A DNA stretch of 64,000 nt from Armatimonadota bacterium (GCA_018268395.1 JAFDWQ010000009.1:1-64000), one strand, 5' to 3'. Counted from the first letter of the stretch, positions 26,321 to 35,771 are shown. Program-made: numbers and translations. Notes: a model not told the origin generated them from the letters alone.

Positions 26321-27319
26321 CTACCCGGCGGCACCGTGCGGCTGCGTCGGCCTTGCGGGACTGAACGCGTCCATCGAGAACGGAACCGTCCGTGACTCGA
26401 CCATCGCCGACAAGGCCATGGCCGCACCCATCACGATCGAAAGGTCGGCTCCCTCCAGTCCTGCGGCGATCAACGTGGAGTCGCTCTCCCCGAGCCGGCC
26501 GATCATCGGGGCCCCGTCCGACGAGGTGCACCACCGCACTTGGGCCGTATCGTCCCGCTCGAACGCCGGAAACGCCCTCCGGATCTCTTGGTACGCCTGA
26601 ACGGGCCTTTCGGAAACCCCTTCCCATCCCGAAGCTGTCGGCCCGAACGTCGATGAACCCGTCGAAACGGGTAGGAACAACTTGTCGGTCCCTTCGAACA
26701 CCGTCCCTGTAACCTCCCGCATGGTCCCGCATCCCTGACTCTGACGACCAGCGCAGACCACCACGCCGCCTTCGACCGTTTCGCCGGACACGAACGTCAC
26801 CCTTGTCCCGTCGATACCCTTGACTTTGTGCCGAGGGCCGAACGTCGCCTTTTCGACCTCGCCCAAGAGCCGTGCCGCAAGTGCGGACGGTTCGAAAGTG
26901 AGGCCGTCAGGAAGGTAGAGCCCGCCCGGCAGGGAGTTTGAAAGGGACGGCTCGATCGCAGGAAGGACGCCTCCTCCCACGACTTCACACGCCGTTCCCG
27001 CGTCCCGGAGCCTCTCGGCGCGTAACTGGAGCTTTGCCCACTCCAACGAGTCCACGGCGACCCACAGGGCCCCTGTCGCCCATAGGAACCGAGAACCGAC
27101 CGACTTCCGCACATCGTGGAGCCCGGCCAAGCCAAAGCCGGATAGTGCGAGCAAGTCCTCGTTCCGATCCGTGACCGTAGCCCAACGCAAGAGCGGCCCA
27201 GGTCCGAACAGGTCCTCGCCGTACAGCTCGACGCTGTGTCCCCGACGTGCGAACTCGAACGCGCAGACCACGGCCGTAAGGCCGGATCCGAGGACGAGGA
27301 CGTCGGGGGTGAAGGTCAT
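26321..27319 (-). CDS. FAD-dependent D-amino acid oxidase/dehydrogenase (probable D-hydroxyproline oxidase)
   Basis: A 332-residue flavoprotein of the DAO family. The N-terminal dinucleotide-binding motif is VLVLGSGLTAVVCAFEFARR, and the second FAD-binding region near the C-terminus reads LIAAGLEGADLSIVMGAAMA. In context it would oxidise cis-4-hydroxy-D-proline to 1-pyrroline-4-hydroxy-2-carboxylate. ATG 27319 overlaps the stop of the epimerase gene (ATGA), so translation is coupled. Somewhat shorter than typical DAO family members (about 370-420). Confidence 0.8.
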   Translation of the reverse strand: MTFTPDVLVLGSGLTAVVCAFEFARRGHSVELYGEDLFGPGPLLRWATVTDRNEDLLALSGFGLAGLHDVRKSVGSRFLWATGALWVAVDSLEWAKLQLRAERLRDAGTACEVVGGGVLPAIEPSLSNSLPGGLYLPDGLTFEPSALAARLLGEVEKATFGPRHKVKGIDGTRVTFVSGETVEGGVVVCAGRQSQGCGTMREVTGTVFEGTDKLFLPVSTGSSTFGPTASGWEGVSERPVQAYQEIRRAFPAFERDDTAQVRWCTSSDGAPMIGRLGESDSTLIAAGLEGADLSIVMGAAMALSAMVESRTVPFSMDAFSPARPTQPHGAAG

Positions 27320-28245
27320 GGAACGATTCCGTGGCGGTAGGGGTCGTCGGGACACTCGACGACCGTCGTTTCCGCCATGACGAAAGCCTGTCCCTCGATC
27401 GACGGGACGATCCGGCCTTCGACCACGTCGACCCAGCCTGCAAAAACGCTGCCAATCACGCTCTCTTGCCGCCAAACTTGGGACTCGGCCAATTTGCCGT
27501 CCTCGAAAAGGCAAGCCAGTTTGGCGCTCGTACCGGTCCCGCACGGCGACCGGTCGAACTGCCCGCCGGGGCATAGGACAAAGCTCTTTGAATCGGCCCG
27601 TCCTGGTGTCGGTGGCCCGAAGAGCTCGATATGGTCGATCTTCGCACCGTCTCGTCCCGTCACGCCCTGTCTGGCCAACTCGGACATCAGGGCCGAGGTC
27701 AGTGCGGTCGCCTCCGGTATCCGTGCGACCGTAATCTCGAGGCCGTGATCGTCACACAGGAAGAACCAGTTGCCGCCGTAAGCGACGTCACCCGTGTAAG
27801 TCCGGCCTCCGACGACCACGGTGGCGCCTTTGGTCATGCGGTAGGCAGGAACGTTCCGGAAGGCGACCGTCGACGCGTCTTTGACCTCGGCAGTGACGGG
27901 TCCAGCGACGGTGTTCAAGGAATACCGGCCCGGTCCGATCCGACCCGCGTACACGAGCGACACCAACACGCCGATCGTCCCGTGGCCGCACATCCCCAGA
28001 TAGGACGTATTGTTGAAAAACACGACGTCGGCCAAGCAACCCTCGGAACTCGGCGGGAACAAGGCGGCACCGACCGCCACTTCCGAGCCCCGCGGTTCGA
28101 GGCAAACCGACGTCCGGATCCAATCGTACGACTCCCTCAGTCCCGCCAACCTGTCGTGCACGGAACCTGAGATTTCAGGAAGGCCGCTGACGACGAGGCG
28201 GGTCGGTTCGCCTCCGGTGTGGGAGTCGATGACTCGCAAGGACAT
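27316..28245 (-). CDS. Proline racemase family, probable 4-hydroxyproline 2-epimerase
   Basis: A 309-residue cofactor-independent racemase. Both catalytic cysteines are present: Cys86 (YLGMCGHGTIG) and Cys235 (FDRSPCGTGTSA). Two cysteines mean an epimerase or racemase, whereas trans-3-hydroxyproline dehydratases have Thr at the second site. It would convert trans-4-hydroxy-L-proline to cis-4-hydroxy-D-proline. Start ATG 28245 has TACCTT six bases upstream. It leads the three-gene hydroxyproline block on this strand. Confidence 0.9.
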   Translation of the reverse strand: MSLRVIDSHTGGEPTRLVVSGLPEISGSVHDRLAGLRESYDWIRTSVCLEPRGSEVAVGAALFPPSSEGCLADVVFFNNTSYLGMCGHGTIGVLVSLVYAGRIGPGRYSLNTVAGPVTAEVKDASTVAFRNVPAYRMTKGATVVVGGRTYTGDVAYGGNWFFLCDDHGLEITVARIPEATALTSALMSELARQGVTGRDGAKIDHIELFGPPTPGRADSKSFVLCPGGQFDRSPCGTGTSAKLACLFEDGKLAESQVWRQESVIGSVFAGWVDVVEGRIVPSIEGQAFVMAETTVVECPDDPYRHGIVP

Positions 28246-28248
28246 CGC

Positions 28249-29832
28249 TTAAAGGTACTTCCTGATCCGTTGCCAGAACACGCTGACGGGCACCTTGAGC
28301 CCGCGCGCGACCCAGACGGGCGATTCGTTCTGTTCCGGCACCGCATAAGGAGCGTGGACTTTGGCGACCGGTTCAAAGACCTCGAACATCTGTTTGACGT
28401 CTTCCGGCCATCGGTTGACGAACACGGCCGTCTTCCCGTCCCAACTCCCGTGCCCCCACATCCAGTAGGCGTTGTGGCCGCACATGACGGGCCCGACCCC
28501 GTAGTGTTCCAGCGCCGCCGCTTCGCCATAGTTGTAAGCGACCGCTGGGGTGCCCGGCGGCAAATGCGACTGGACGGCTTTCACCGTGTCCGCGAGCTCC
28601 TGCCAACCGAACATGTCCGCCCAGCCCTGCATCGGGCTCTTAGGACCCTTTTCTTCGACCGGAGGCTGGACGGGCATCGACTCGATCAGCGACACCATCG
28701 CGGGAGGCGGGAGCCAGGGCAAGCCGAGCGGCACATAGAACGCGGTCGTCATGGCATAGGCTCCGAAGACGAGCCCTGGAACCCCGCCATAGCGGGCCTC
28801 CATCGTCGTCCATAGGCTCGACAGTCGGCCCTTCGCGGGGCGCTTTAACGACGACCGGTCCCTCTGGAGCTTTTCGATCCAGCGCTGAAAAGCGACCGCT
28901 CCAGGTGCCAGGACGAAGGGATAGGCCGGTGCCAGATAATTGACCCGGGACTTTCCGTTGACGAGAAGGATCACAAGGACCGTCAGGAAACAGAGGGACA
29001 ATGGCGCCCATCTCCTGTCTTTGAACCCGAACGCGACTCCAAGGACGATGACAGGCAAGGCCAGGACGTTCATGACGACGGCCTGCTGCGCGAAGAACGC
29101 CCAGATCGGGATCGGCACCAACTTGTGTTCCTGTGCGTTACGGACGAATTCCAGGGTCGGCCAACCGTGCTGGGCTTGCCAGGCCAGGTGCGGCGCAGCC
29201 AAGAGGAGCAGGACGGCGACGGCCACCCACGGCCCCGGCCTTGCGAGAAGTCGGCGGTACGGGGTGACGAGAAGGGCCACGCCGAGGCCGGCGAAGAGCC
29301 AGAGGATGCTCGCCTTGTTCAGGAACCCGACGCCCATCATCGCGCCCAGGGCGATCCAGCGCGTCAGGTGCGGGACGCCACGGCCGTCAAGGGTCGACGC
29401 TTCCTGGCAGATCCCGATGACGATCACGACGATCCCCGCCCAGATCATGATGTCGAAGGCGTTCATCGTGTACATGGAGAAGATCACCAGGTACATGCCC
29501 GACAGTAACGGGCAGACCCCGGCGAGCCAGATTCCCCAACCTTGAGCACCGAGACGCCGGGCCGACTCCATGACGAGTGCGACCGTGGCTCCAGAGGCCA
29601 GCGCGACGGGCAGACGGATGGCGGCGAGGCTGTCACCCAGAAGGGAGACCGTTGCCTTCAGCAGGAAGACGCTGAGTGGAGGGTGGTCGACGTAACCCCA
29701 GTCGAGCCGTTTCGCACAGGCCAGATAGTAGAGTTCGTCGCGGAAATATCCGTAGTTCTGAATACAGAGGAGATGGGCCAGTAGCGCCAATCCCGGCAGG
29801 ACAAGGAACGCGAGCTTCTCTGCCCGGGTCAT
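28249..29832 (-). CDS. Glycosyltransferase family 39 (ArnT/PMT-like) membrane protein
   Basis: A 527-residue integral membrane protein with about 10-12 hydrophobic segments. The first periplasmic loop has the family acidic motif YGYFRDELYYLACAKRLDWG followed by YVDHPPLS, in which Asp and Glu are the catalytic residues of lipid-linked sugar transferases. The C-terminal region (residues 420-527) is a periplasmic soluble domain. Such enzymes transfer sugars from polyprenyl phosphate to lipid or protein. GGAGGAG nine bases before ATG 29832 is a strong ribosome site; ATG 29850 is the alternative. Its acceptor is unknown. Confidence 0.85.
   Translation of the reverse strand: MTRAEKLAFLVLPGLALLAHLLCIQNYGYFRDELYYLACAKRLDWGYVDHPPLSVFLLKATVSLLGDSLAAIRLPVALASGATVALVMESARRLGAQGWGIWLAGVCPLLSGMYLVIFSMYTMNAFDIMIWAGIVVIVIGICQEASTLDGRGVPHLTRWIALGAMMGVGFLNKASILWLFAGLGVALLVTPYRRLLARPGPWVAVAVLLLLAAPHLAWQAQHGWPTLEFVRNAQEHKLVPIPIWAFFAQQAVVMNVLALPVIVLGVAFGFKDRRWAPLSLCFLTVLVILLVNGKSRVNYLAPAYPFVLAPGAVAFQRWIEKLQRDRSSLKRPAKGRLSSLWTTMEARYGGVPGLVFGAYAMTTAFYVPLGLPWLPPPAMVSLIESMPVQPPVEEKGPKSPMQGWADMFGWQELADTVKAVQSHLPPGTPAVAYNYGEAAALEHYGVGPVMCGHNAYWMWGHGSWDGKTAVFVNRWPEDVKQMFEVFEPVAKVHAPYAVPEQNESPVWVARGLKVPVSVFWQRIRKYL
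28252..28257 (-). promoter_or_regulatory. -10-like TACCTT for the hydroxyproline genes
   Basis: On the minus strand TACCTT ends 6 bases before the epimerase ATG at 28245 and lies inside the last codons of the preceding gene, so the catabolic genes may have their own leaderless promoter. Confidence 0.45.
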
Positions 29833-29978
29833 CAAACCCTTCTCCTCCATGACCGAATGAACGATGTTGGCCCATGTCAGGGTGCGGGACAAGGGCCGTT
29901 TGGCCGCACGTGAAGCGATTCGGCCTTGGCGGGCGTAGTATCCTTGACTTCTGCCCGTTCGAGGCCCCACGTTTCGAC

Positions 29979-30734
29979 ATGAAACCGCCCGACGACACCC
30001 TTTCCTCTCACCTTCGACCGGAAGGCGGGGTCCAGGGCTCTGAGACGCCTGAACGGCAGGTCCGTACCCCAGAAGGTCACACGCTGCGCGGTTATCTTCG
30101 GGAATTCTGTCGGCCGCGGTACCACCTGCACAAGATCCAGGAGGACTTCAAGGCGTCCGTGCACGCCCTCAGGAACCGCGACCTCGAGGTCTTAAAGTCC
30201 GATAAGGACAGCTTGGCCCGCGCCCTTCGGGGCCGCCTTCTCGCCACCTATTTCCTCGTCGGCCCGTTCGGCATCCTCGGGCCCTTGAGCGGGACGTACT
30301 TCCAGTACTGGATCGCTCAGAACGTGCCGTTCTTGTCGCACTTCGTCTCGCTGTGTTCGTTCTTCATCACGATCATCATCGGGAACATTTTCAGCATCAT
30401 CGGTTTCCAGGTGATCTGGGCTTTCTCCTCGGCGACGCTGTACCGGATGAGACCGCCGGCGTTTTACAACTGGATCCTCTTCTGGAAGGACATTCTGCCG
30501 TTGCAGTGGACGGGGTTACAGCGGTGGCTAGGGGCCAACGTCATCCTGATGCCGCTCAGTGCACTGGCGCTGTCCTTGGTCGACCGCTTTTTGCCTTCGG
30601 TCGCAAAGGCCGTCCCGATCGGCGTGTTGACCCCGGCCCTGGAGCTGGTCTTCGTGCATACGTCTCTCATCCGGCTGATGGGCGACCTGTTCGAGAAGGA
30701 GTCGCACCGGATCGCGGCGAACCACGTCCACTGA
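29979..30734 (+). CDS. Integral membrane protein of unknown function
   Basis: A 251-residue protein with a polar N-terminal half (residues 1-85, including RGYLREFCRPRYHLHKIQED) and then four to five hydrophobic segments (LLATYFLVGPFGILGPLSGT, FVSLCSFFITIIIGNIFSII, ANVILMPLSALALSLVDRFL and VLTPALELVFVHTSLI). ATG 29979 was chosen because the upstream frame is not conserved-looking. It is divergent from the GT39 gene. I do not recognise the family. Confidence 0.65.
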   Translation: MKPPDDTLSSHLRPEGGVQGSETPERQVRTPEGHTLRGYLREFCRPRYHLHKIQEDFKASVHALRNRDLEVLKSDKDSLARALRGRLLATYFLVGPFGILGPLSGTYFQYWIAQNVPFLSHFVSLCSFFITIIIGNIFSIIGFQVIWAFSSATLYRMRPPAFYNWILFWKDILPLQWTGLQRWLGANVILMPLSALALSLVDRFLPSVAKAVPIGVLTPALELVFVHTSLIRLMGDLFEKESHRIAANHVH

Positions 30735-30770
30735 CCCTCGGGAAACGGCGACTGACCCTTAAAACGAAAG

Positions 30771-30801
30771 CGGGGCGGCGCCGTATTGGCGCCGCCCCGC
30801 T
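30771..30801 (-). terminator. Strong Rho-independent terminator
   Basis: A perfect 13-bp GC-rich stem (GCGGGGCGGCGCC and complement) with a 5-base loop GTATT lies between two convergent genes. On the minus strand it is followed by TTTCGTTTTAAGG, so it ends the prepilin-lipoprotein unit; it may also stop the plus-strand gene. Confidence 0.85.
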
Positions 30802-30808
30802 CCACGAG

Positions 30809-30991
30809 TCAGTTGCTCGGACCGTCTCCGGGCGGTAAAGGCGTTTCTTTGGCCTTCTGTTCGTTGTAGTTCTTCCAGTTCTCGGTCTGCTTGGCGATGT
30901 CGGTGTCCGATTGACCCATGTTGTCCTTGCCGCAACCGGCCAAGGAAAGGGTCGCGACGCCGACGGCCAGGGCCAAGACGAGCTTCCTCAT
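30809..30991 (-). CDS. Small lipoprotein
   Basis: A 60-residue protein with a lipoprotein signal ([20 protein letters not shown]; lipobox LAGC), followed by a short polar mature part (GKDNMGQSDTDIAKQTENWK) of about 40 residues. Its ATG overlaps the preceding stop as TAATG, so it is coupled to the prepilin-like gene. A strong terminator follows. Function unknown. Confidence 0.75.
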   Translation of the reverse strand: MRKLVLALAVGVATLSLAGCGKDNMGQSDTDIAKQTENWKNYNEQKAKETPLPPGDGPSN

Positions 30992-31932
30992 TACTGAAGG
31001 GCCCACATCGGCCAAGACTTGGACCAGGTCGGTTTCGCCGTGATCGTCCAGGCTCCGCCGTCGAACGTGCACGACCATTTGGAGCTGACCGCGTACTCGG
31101 ACGCGGGCGGTGTGTTGGCCAAGAACTGCTTGATCGCCATCGACTTCGCGCTACCGTCGGCGCGACCGATGATGATCGTGTCGCTGAACGGGTACTTCGA
31201 CTTGTCGATCTCGCTCGAGTACGTGCAGTTCGAACTGTTACCCTGCATGAAGTTCGGGATCCAAAGCTCTCGGATCGCGACGGGATACGCGGTCTGAGTC
31301 GGAGCGTTGGGCGTCACGAAGACGGGTGCGAACGTCACGTTCGGGTTGTAAAGCTCGATGAGGAGCGCGGCTTGGGCGACGTCCGGGATGGCGCCTTGGG
31401 TGCCGCCCAGGAAGCTGTTGCGCCAATAGCCGTTCTGCGTCTCGCTCCGACCGTAGGAGTTCAAGGCGCCCGTCAGAGCGAGGTTGAGGGCCATGGTCCC
31501 GGCCATCTGCCCGCATCCCGACCAGACGTTGGTGCAGCTCGTGCTCGCCCCGTCGTACAGTTCACGGCCCGTGTGCTTGAAGATGTCCAGGTTCTTCGCG
31601 TACGGCATCACCCACTTCTGCCAAGAGTAGTGGTTCATGCGGTAGTAGAACGGTGAACTGGTGCATCCGACGCCGTTCGGGTTGAACGGCTTGGTGTTGA
31701 GGGCCGGGTTGAGCGCCGACTTGTCGTAACAGTCGTCGTTCCGGGGATAGACGTCGTCAGAGTCGGTCATGTAGATCGACATGGCCGTTCCGATCTGCTT
31801 CGTGTTCGACAGAAGGGCCGTCTTCTTGGCCGCCGATTTGGCTTGCGCGAAGACCGGGAACAAAATGGCGGCCAGGATCGCGATGATCGCGATGACGACC
31901 AGGAGTTCGATGAGGGTAAAGGCTCGTCGCAT
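30991..31932 (-). CDS. Prepilin-type N-terminal cleavage protein, DUF1559-like
   Basis: A 313-residue protein with a type IV pilin-like leader: a short basic start (MRRAF) and then [20 protein letters not shown], where a prepilin peptidase would cut before F5-T6. The C-terminal motif [10 protein letters not shown] is the 'DG' feature of the H-X9-DG/DUF1559 kind common in Planctomycetes and Armatimonadetes. Several cysteines suggest disulphides. Its role may be as a pseudopilin or surface fibre. GAGGAG before ATG is a strong ribosome site. Confidence 0.85.
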   Translation of the reverse strand: MRRAFTLIELLVVIAIIAILAAILFPVFAQAKSAAKKTALLSNTKQIGTAMSIYMTDSDDVYPRNDDCYDKSALNPALNTKPFNPNGVGCTSSPFYYRMNHYSWQKWVMPYAKNLDIFKHTGRELYDGASTSCTNVWSGCGQMAGTMALNLALTGALNSYGRSETQNGYWRNSFLGGTQGAIPDVAQAALLIELYNPNVTFAPVFVTPNAPTQTAYPVAIRELWIPNFMQGNSSNCTYSSEIDKSKYPFSDTIIIGRADGSAKSMAIKQFLANTPPASEYAVSSKWSCTFDGGAWTITAKPTWSKSWPMWALQ

Positions 31933-32223
31933 GTAGGATGGCTCCTCGAGACATGTCCTCGACGCGCCCTTAATCGGGTGTCCTCTGCGCGTCCAGGTCA
32001 CTCCTAGTCTGGCAAAACGAGGGTTAAGTCACCGTTATTGCCCAGACCGAGAGGCCTAGAGTATTCCCTAGGTTTCTAGGACCTTTCTACAGGGAAAGGC
32101 CTTGCTTTCGCCACTCCGTGCTGAGGAACTGTGGAAAACCCGGTTTTCGAACCTGCGGCCGACGAACAAATTCGTGTACGTCATGCAAAAACATGACCGA
32201 TACTTTTGAAATCCGGTCGTCGC
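31933..32223. other. Intergenic region, AT-richer, no gene seen
   Basis: This 291-base gap between the prepilin-like and HIT genes holds no convincing coding region. It is AT-richer than its surroundings and includes short inverted repeats around CCTAG at 32055-32080 (CCTAGAG, CCCTAGG, CTAGG). It probably contains the prepilin promoter. Confidence 0.35.
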
Positions 32224-32556
32224 TTAAGCGAATTCGCTCGTCAAGGCGGTTCCACCTAAGAGGTGGGCATGGAGATGGGGGACGGTCTGCCCGGCGTCCT
32301 CTCCTTGGTTGATGACGAGCCGGTATCCGCCGGTCAGTCCGAGTTGCGCGGCGATCGACTTGGCCGCGTTCAAGATCCGGGTGTGCGAGCCATCATCGGG
32401 CAAGCCGGCGAGGCCGGGGATCTCCTCGCGAGTCACGATCAAGACGTGGACGGGCGCCTTCGGGGAGATGTCCTTGAACGCTACGACGTGTTCGTCCTGA
32501 TAGACGAACTCGGCCGGAATCTCGCCGTTGATGATCCGCGTGAACAGGGTGGGCAA
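32224..32556 (-). CDS. HIT family protein (HinT-like)
   Basis: A 110-residue nucleotide hydrolase/transferase of the histidine triad family. It starts PTLFTRIINGEIPAEFVYQD with KDISPKAPVHVLIV, and the triad motif is HLHAHLLGG. Such proteins hydrolyse adenosine phosphoramidates. No ATG lies near the conserved N-terminus, so TTG 32556 is chosen; it is preceded by GAGAGGA about five bases upstream. The upstream in-frame extension is not conserved-looking. Confidence 0.9.
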   Translation of the reverse strand: MPTLFTRIINGEIPAEFVYQDEHVVAFKDISPKAPVHVLIVTREEIPGLAGLPDDGSHTRILNAAKSIAAQLGLTGGYRLVINQGEDAGQTVPHLHAHLLGGTALTSEFA

Positions 32557-32585
32557 TGTCGTCCTCTCCGCGCTATTATGCCGGC

Positions 32586-35500
32586 CTATTCCTTGGTCAC
32601 CGCTTCGTCCAGGTTCAGGATCGCGCTGCACGTCAGCATCATGGCCGCGACTTGCACCCGGTCGAGCTTGGCCGGCACGACGACGTCCCCTTGTTCCAAC
32701 AGGGCGTCGACGGCCTTCGGCTCGCTCCGGAATTTGGCGAGCCGCCGCTCATAGCCCTGGACCAAGATGGCCCGCTCCTTCGCGGTCGCCTTGCGGCCGA
32801 GGACCAGGCGGAACGCGCGTCCGATCGGATCGCGCGGGTCGGTCGTCAGGGACTTCCCGGCGAGGGCGAGCGACGCGACCAGGTAGGTTTCGTCGTTCAG
32901 CAACGTGAGCGCCTGGAGCGGCGTGTTCGTCCGTGCCCGGCGCACGCGGCAGGTTTCGCGGGACGGTGCGTCGAACACCGTCATGTCCGGCGGGGCCGCC
33001 GTCCGCTTCCAAATCGTGTAGAGAGACCGGCGGTACCGGTTCGGGCCGATGTCCGGTCGATAGTTGTGCAGGTTGCCGTAGAAGCTGGTCTCGTCCCAGA
33101 TCCCGTCCGGCTGGTAGGGCCGGACCGAGCGGCCCCCGACCTTGTTGAAGAGCAGGCCAGAAGCCGCGAGCGCCTGGTCTCGGATCATCTCGGCCGTCAT
33201 CCGGAAACGGGGCCCTCGGCCGAGCCATCGGTTCAACGGGTCCGCTTCGAGCGACTCCTTCGTCACCACCGACGACTGGCGGTACGTCGCGGACGTCACG
33301 AGCAGCTTCATCATCGCCTTCGTGTCCCATCCGACACGGACGAATTCCGTCGCAAGCCAGTCCAAGAGTTCGGGGTGGGTCGGGAACTCGGCCCTCGTAC
33401 CGAAGTCTTCGGACGTCACGACGATCCCCGCTCCGAACAACCGCTCCCAAAGGCGGTTCACGGCGACCCGAGCCGTCAAAGGGTTCTCGGCAGAGGCGAT
33501 CCAACGGGCCAATCCGAGACGGTTCGCCGGGGCCGACTTCGGCATCGGGGCCAGCCCGGTGAGGACCCCAGCTTCGACCTTCTCGCCCGGTTTGTCGTAT
33601 TGCCCCCGCAACAGGACGAAGGCGTCGCGCGGCTTGGCCATGTCTTGCATGACCATGAGGTCGGGCACCTGGGCGGCAAGCCCGTCGCGCTCGCGGACGT
33701 CGGACTCGCGGCGCCTCACGAGGGCGGCATACTCCTTGTCGCGCTTGAGGAGGACGTAGTGGGCGAGGTCGCGCTTCTGCCCGGGGGTCCTCTTTGAGGC
33801 CGGAACAGCCAGCAACGGTTTGGCCGGATCGACGTCGGCGATGAACGCGACCTCTTCGGCCGTCAGGGCCCGGTCGTACAACTGGACGTCGTCGACCTCG
33901 CCGTTGAAGATTTCCGATCCGGTCCTGCGGCCGATCGTCATCGGGACCTCGGTCTTGATGGTCGCGGACAGGCTGTTCAGCTCGAAGGTCAGTTCGGACG
34001 GCTTACCGTCGATATAGACCTTGAGCCCTTCCGGCTTCATCGTGCCGTCGTATGTGACCATCAAATGGGTCCACTTTTTGTTCGGGAACGGTGTTTTCGT
34101 AACAGCCTTGAGGGTGTTGTCCGGGAACTTATTGATCAAGTGGACGAGCACGACGCCGTTGATGAGCATCGCGTCCCAACCGCGGTAGGCGTTGGCCGTG
34201 TCCATCTTGGCGAACGGCGCCCCTCGCCCGTCGTCGCTGTACGCCCAGCAGCCGTATGAAAAGGCGTCCGAACTGTCGAAGTCGCCGACTGGGCCGCAGT
34301 CCAAGTAGTCGTCCTTCCCGGTTCGGACGGCACCGGTCGACCGGCCCGGGCCGTACGTCGGCTTCCCGACAGGCTTGGGCGCATTGACGGTCAGGGCGTG
34401 GTCCTGGTCCGGCGTATGGCTGAAGACCTTAGTGCGCCCGTTCAGTTCGTACCGGGCGTGCAAGGCCGACTCCAAACTTCCCGGGCGGACCTTCTCCGTC
34501 AGCACTGCGTCCTGGGCGGCGGCGACGTTGGCGTCGAGCCGGGCTGCGATGTCGGCATCGAGGGCTTGGATCCGCCTGCCGATCTCTGCCGTCCGGGCCG
34601 CTTGTTCGTGGGTCGGCGCCTTGATCGTGGGCGGATGGCTGATGGGGCGCTCCTCGCCCGTCCCGCTTTCGGGAACGTTGTTGAAGTAGGCGTAGAGCCG
34701 ATAGAAGTCCTTCTGCGTGATCGGGTCGTACTTGTGGTCGTGGCAGCGGGCGCACCCGCTCGTCAGGGCCAGAAAGGCCTGAGACGTCGTTTCGACCCGG
34801 TCGATGACCGTCTCGACCCGCCATTCTTCGGCGATGACGCCGCCCTCCGTGTTGATCCGGTGGTTCCGGTTGAACGCGGTCGCGATCTTTTGGTCGAGCG
34901 TCGCATCCGGCAAGAGGTCGCCGGCTAACTGATCGACGATAAACTCGTCGTAAGGCAGGTTCTTGTTGTAAGCGTCGATCACCCAGTCGCGCCATCGCCA
35001 CTGGAACCGCTCGTAGTCGGCCTGGTACCCGTTGCTGTCGGCATAACGGGCGGCATCCATCCAGTCCATCGCCATCCTCTCTCCGTACCTGGGCGAGGCC
35101 AGCAACCGGTCGACCAGACGCTCGTAGGCGTCCGGTGAGGTGTCGTTCAAGAAGGCGTCGACTTCGGCCGGGGTCGGCGGCAGGCCCGTAATGTCCAAGG
35201 TCGCCCGACGGATCAGTGTGGTCCGGTCGGCTTCGACGGACGGACGGAGCCCCTTTTCCTCCAACTTGGCCAGGATAAAGCGGTCGACCGGGTTTCTCGG
35301 CCACGCTTCGTCTTTGACAGGCGGCATCACGGGCCTCACAGGCTTGACGAACGCCCAGTGTTCTTTATATTCCGCTCCCTCTTTGATCCATTGGATCAAG
35401 ACCTGGCGGTCGGCCTCTCCAAGTGTCTTGTTCGAAAACGCAGGCGGCATGTGGAGCGCTTCGTCCGTCGACAAGATCCGTTTGACGAGTTCGCTCTCGT

Positions 35501-35771
35501 CAGGCTTCCCGGGAACGATGGCCCGCTTCCCGTCCTCCAGGACCGACGTGGCCGATTTCGGGTCGTTCAGGGCCAGTCCCGCCATAACGGCGTTCTTGTC
35601 GCTACCGTGGCACTTGAAGCACTTGTCCGCTAGGATCGGCCTGACGTCGCGGTTGAAATCGATCGTCTTCTTGGCCTGGACCGTGGTCTTGCCCGGAACG
35701 CCCGCCAAGACGCCGGCACCAAGGCAGGCGACGGCGACGACGAAGACCGACAGGCGCGGGAAGTGCGGCAT
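32586..35771 (-). CDS. PSD1/DUF1549-DUF1553 protein with cytochrome c and LamG-like domains
   Basis: A 1061-residue exported protein. After the signal peptide (residues 1-24), a planctomycete-type cytochrome c domain carries CFKCH (51-55) with LHMPP as distal heme ligand region. DUF1549 follows (PVDRFILAKLEEKGLRPS, then ARYADSNGYQADYERFQWRW), ending with a second CxxCH (SGCARCHDHKYDP). A LamG-like beta-sandwich (about 440-650; YLDCGPVGDFDSSDAFSYGC) is inserted. DUF1553 ends the protein (LARWIASAENPLTARVAVNR, RRSLYTIWKRT). The usual DUF1501 partner gene is absent. The role may be oxidation or hydrolysis of sulphated polysaccharides; this is not established. Confidence 0.9.
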   Translation of the reverse strand: MPHFPRLSVFVVAVACLGAGVLAGVPGKTTVQAKKTIDFNRDVRPILADKCFKCHGSDKNAVMAGLALNDPKSATSVLEDGKRAIVPGKPDESELVKRILSTDEALHMPPAFSNKTLGEADRQVLIQWIKEGAEYKEHWAFVKPVRPVMPPVKDEAWPRNPVDRFILAKLEEKGLRPSVEADRTTLIRRATLDITGLPPTPAEVDAFLNDTSPDAYERLVDRLLASPRYGERMAMDWMDAARYADSNGYQADYERFQWRWRDWVIDAYNKNLPYDEFIVDQLAGDLLPDATLDQKIATAFNRNHRINTEGGVIAEEWRVETVIDRVETTSQAFLALTSGCARCHDHKYDPITQKDFYRLYAYFNNVPESGTGEERPISHPPTIKAPTHEQAARTAEIGRRIQALDADIAARLDANVAAAQDAVLTEKVRPGSLESALHARYELNGRTKVFSHTPDQDHALTVNAPKPVGKPTYGPGRSTGAVRTGKDDYLDCGPVGDFDSSDAFSYGCWAYSDDGRGAPFAKMDTANAYRGWDAMLINGVVLVHLINKFPDNTLKAVTKTPFPNKKWTHLMVTYDGTMKPEGLKVYIDGKPSELTFELNSLSATIKTEVPMTIGRRTGSEIFNGEVDDVQLYDRALTAEEVAFIADVDPAKPLLAVPASKRTPGQKRDLAHYVLLKRDKEYAALVRRRESDVRERDGLAAQVPDLMVMQDMAKPRDAFVLLRGQYDKPGEKVEAGVLTGLAPMPKSAPANRLGLARWIASAENPLTARVAVNRLWERLFGAGIVVTSEDFGTRAEFPTHPELLDWLATEFVRVGWDTKAMMKLLVTSATYRQSSVVTKESLEADPLNRWLGRGPRFRMTAEMIRDQALAASGLLFNKVGGRSVRPYQPDGIWDETSFYGNLHNYRPDIGPNRYRRSLYTIWKRTAAPPDMTVFDAPSRETCRVRRARTNTPLQALTLLNDETYLVASLALAGKSLTTDPRDPIGRAFRLVLGRKATAKERAILVQGYERRLAKFRSEPKAVDALLEQGDVVVPAKLDRVQVAAMMLTCSAILNLDEAVTKE

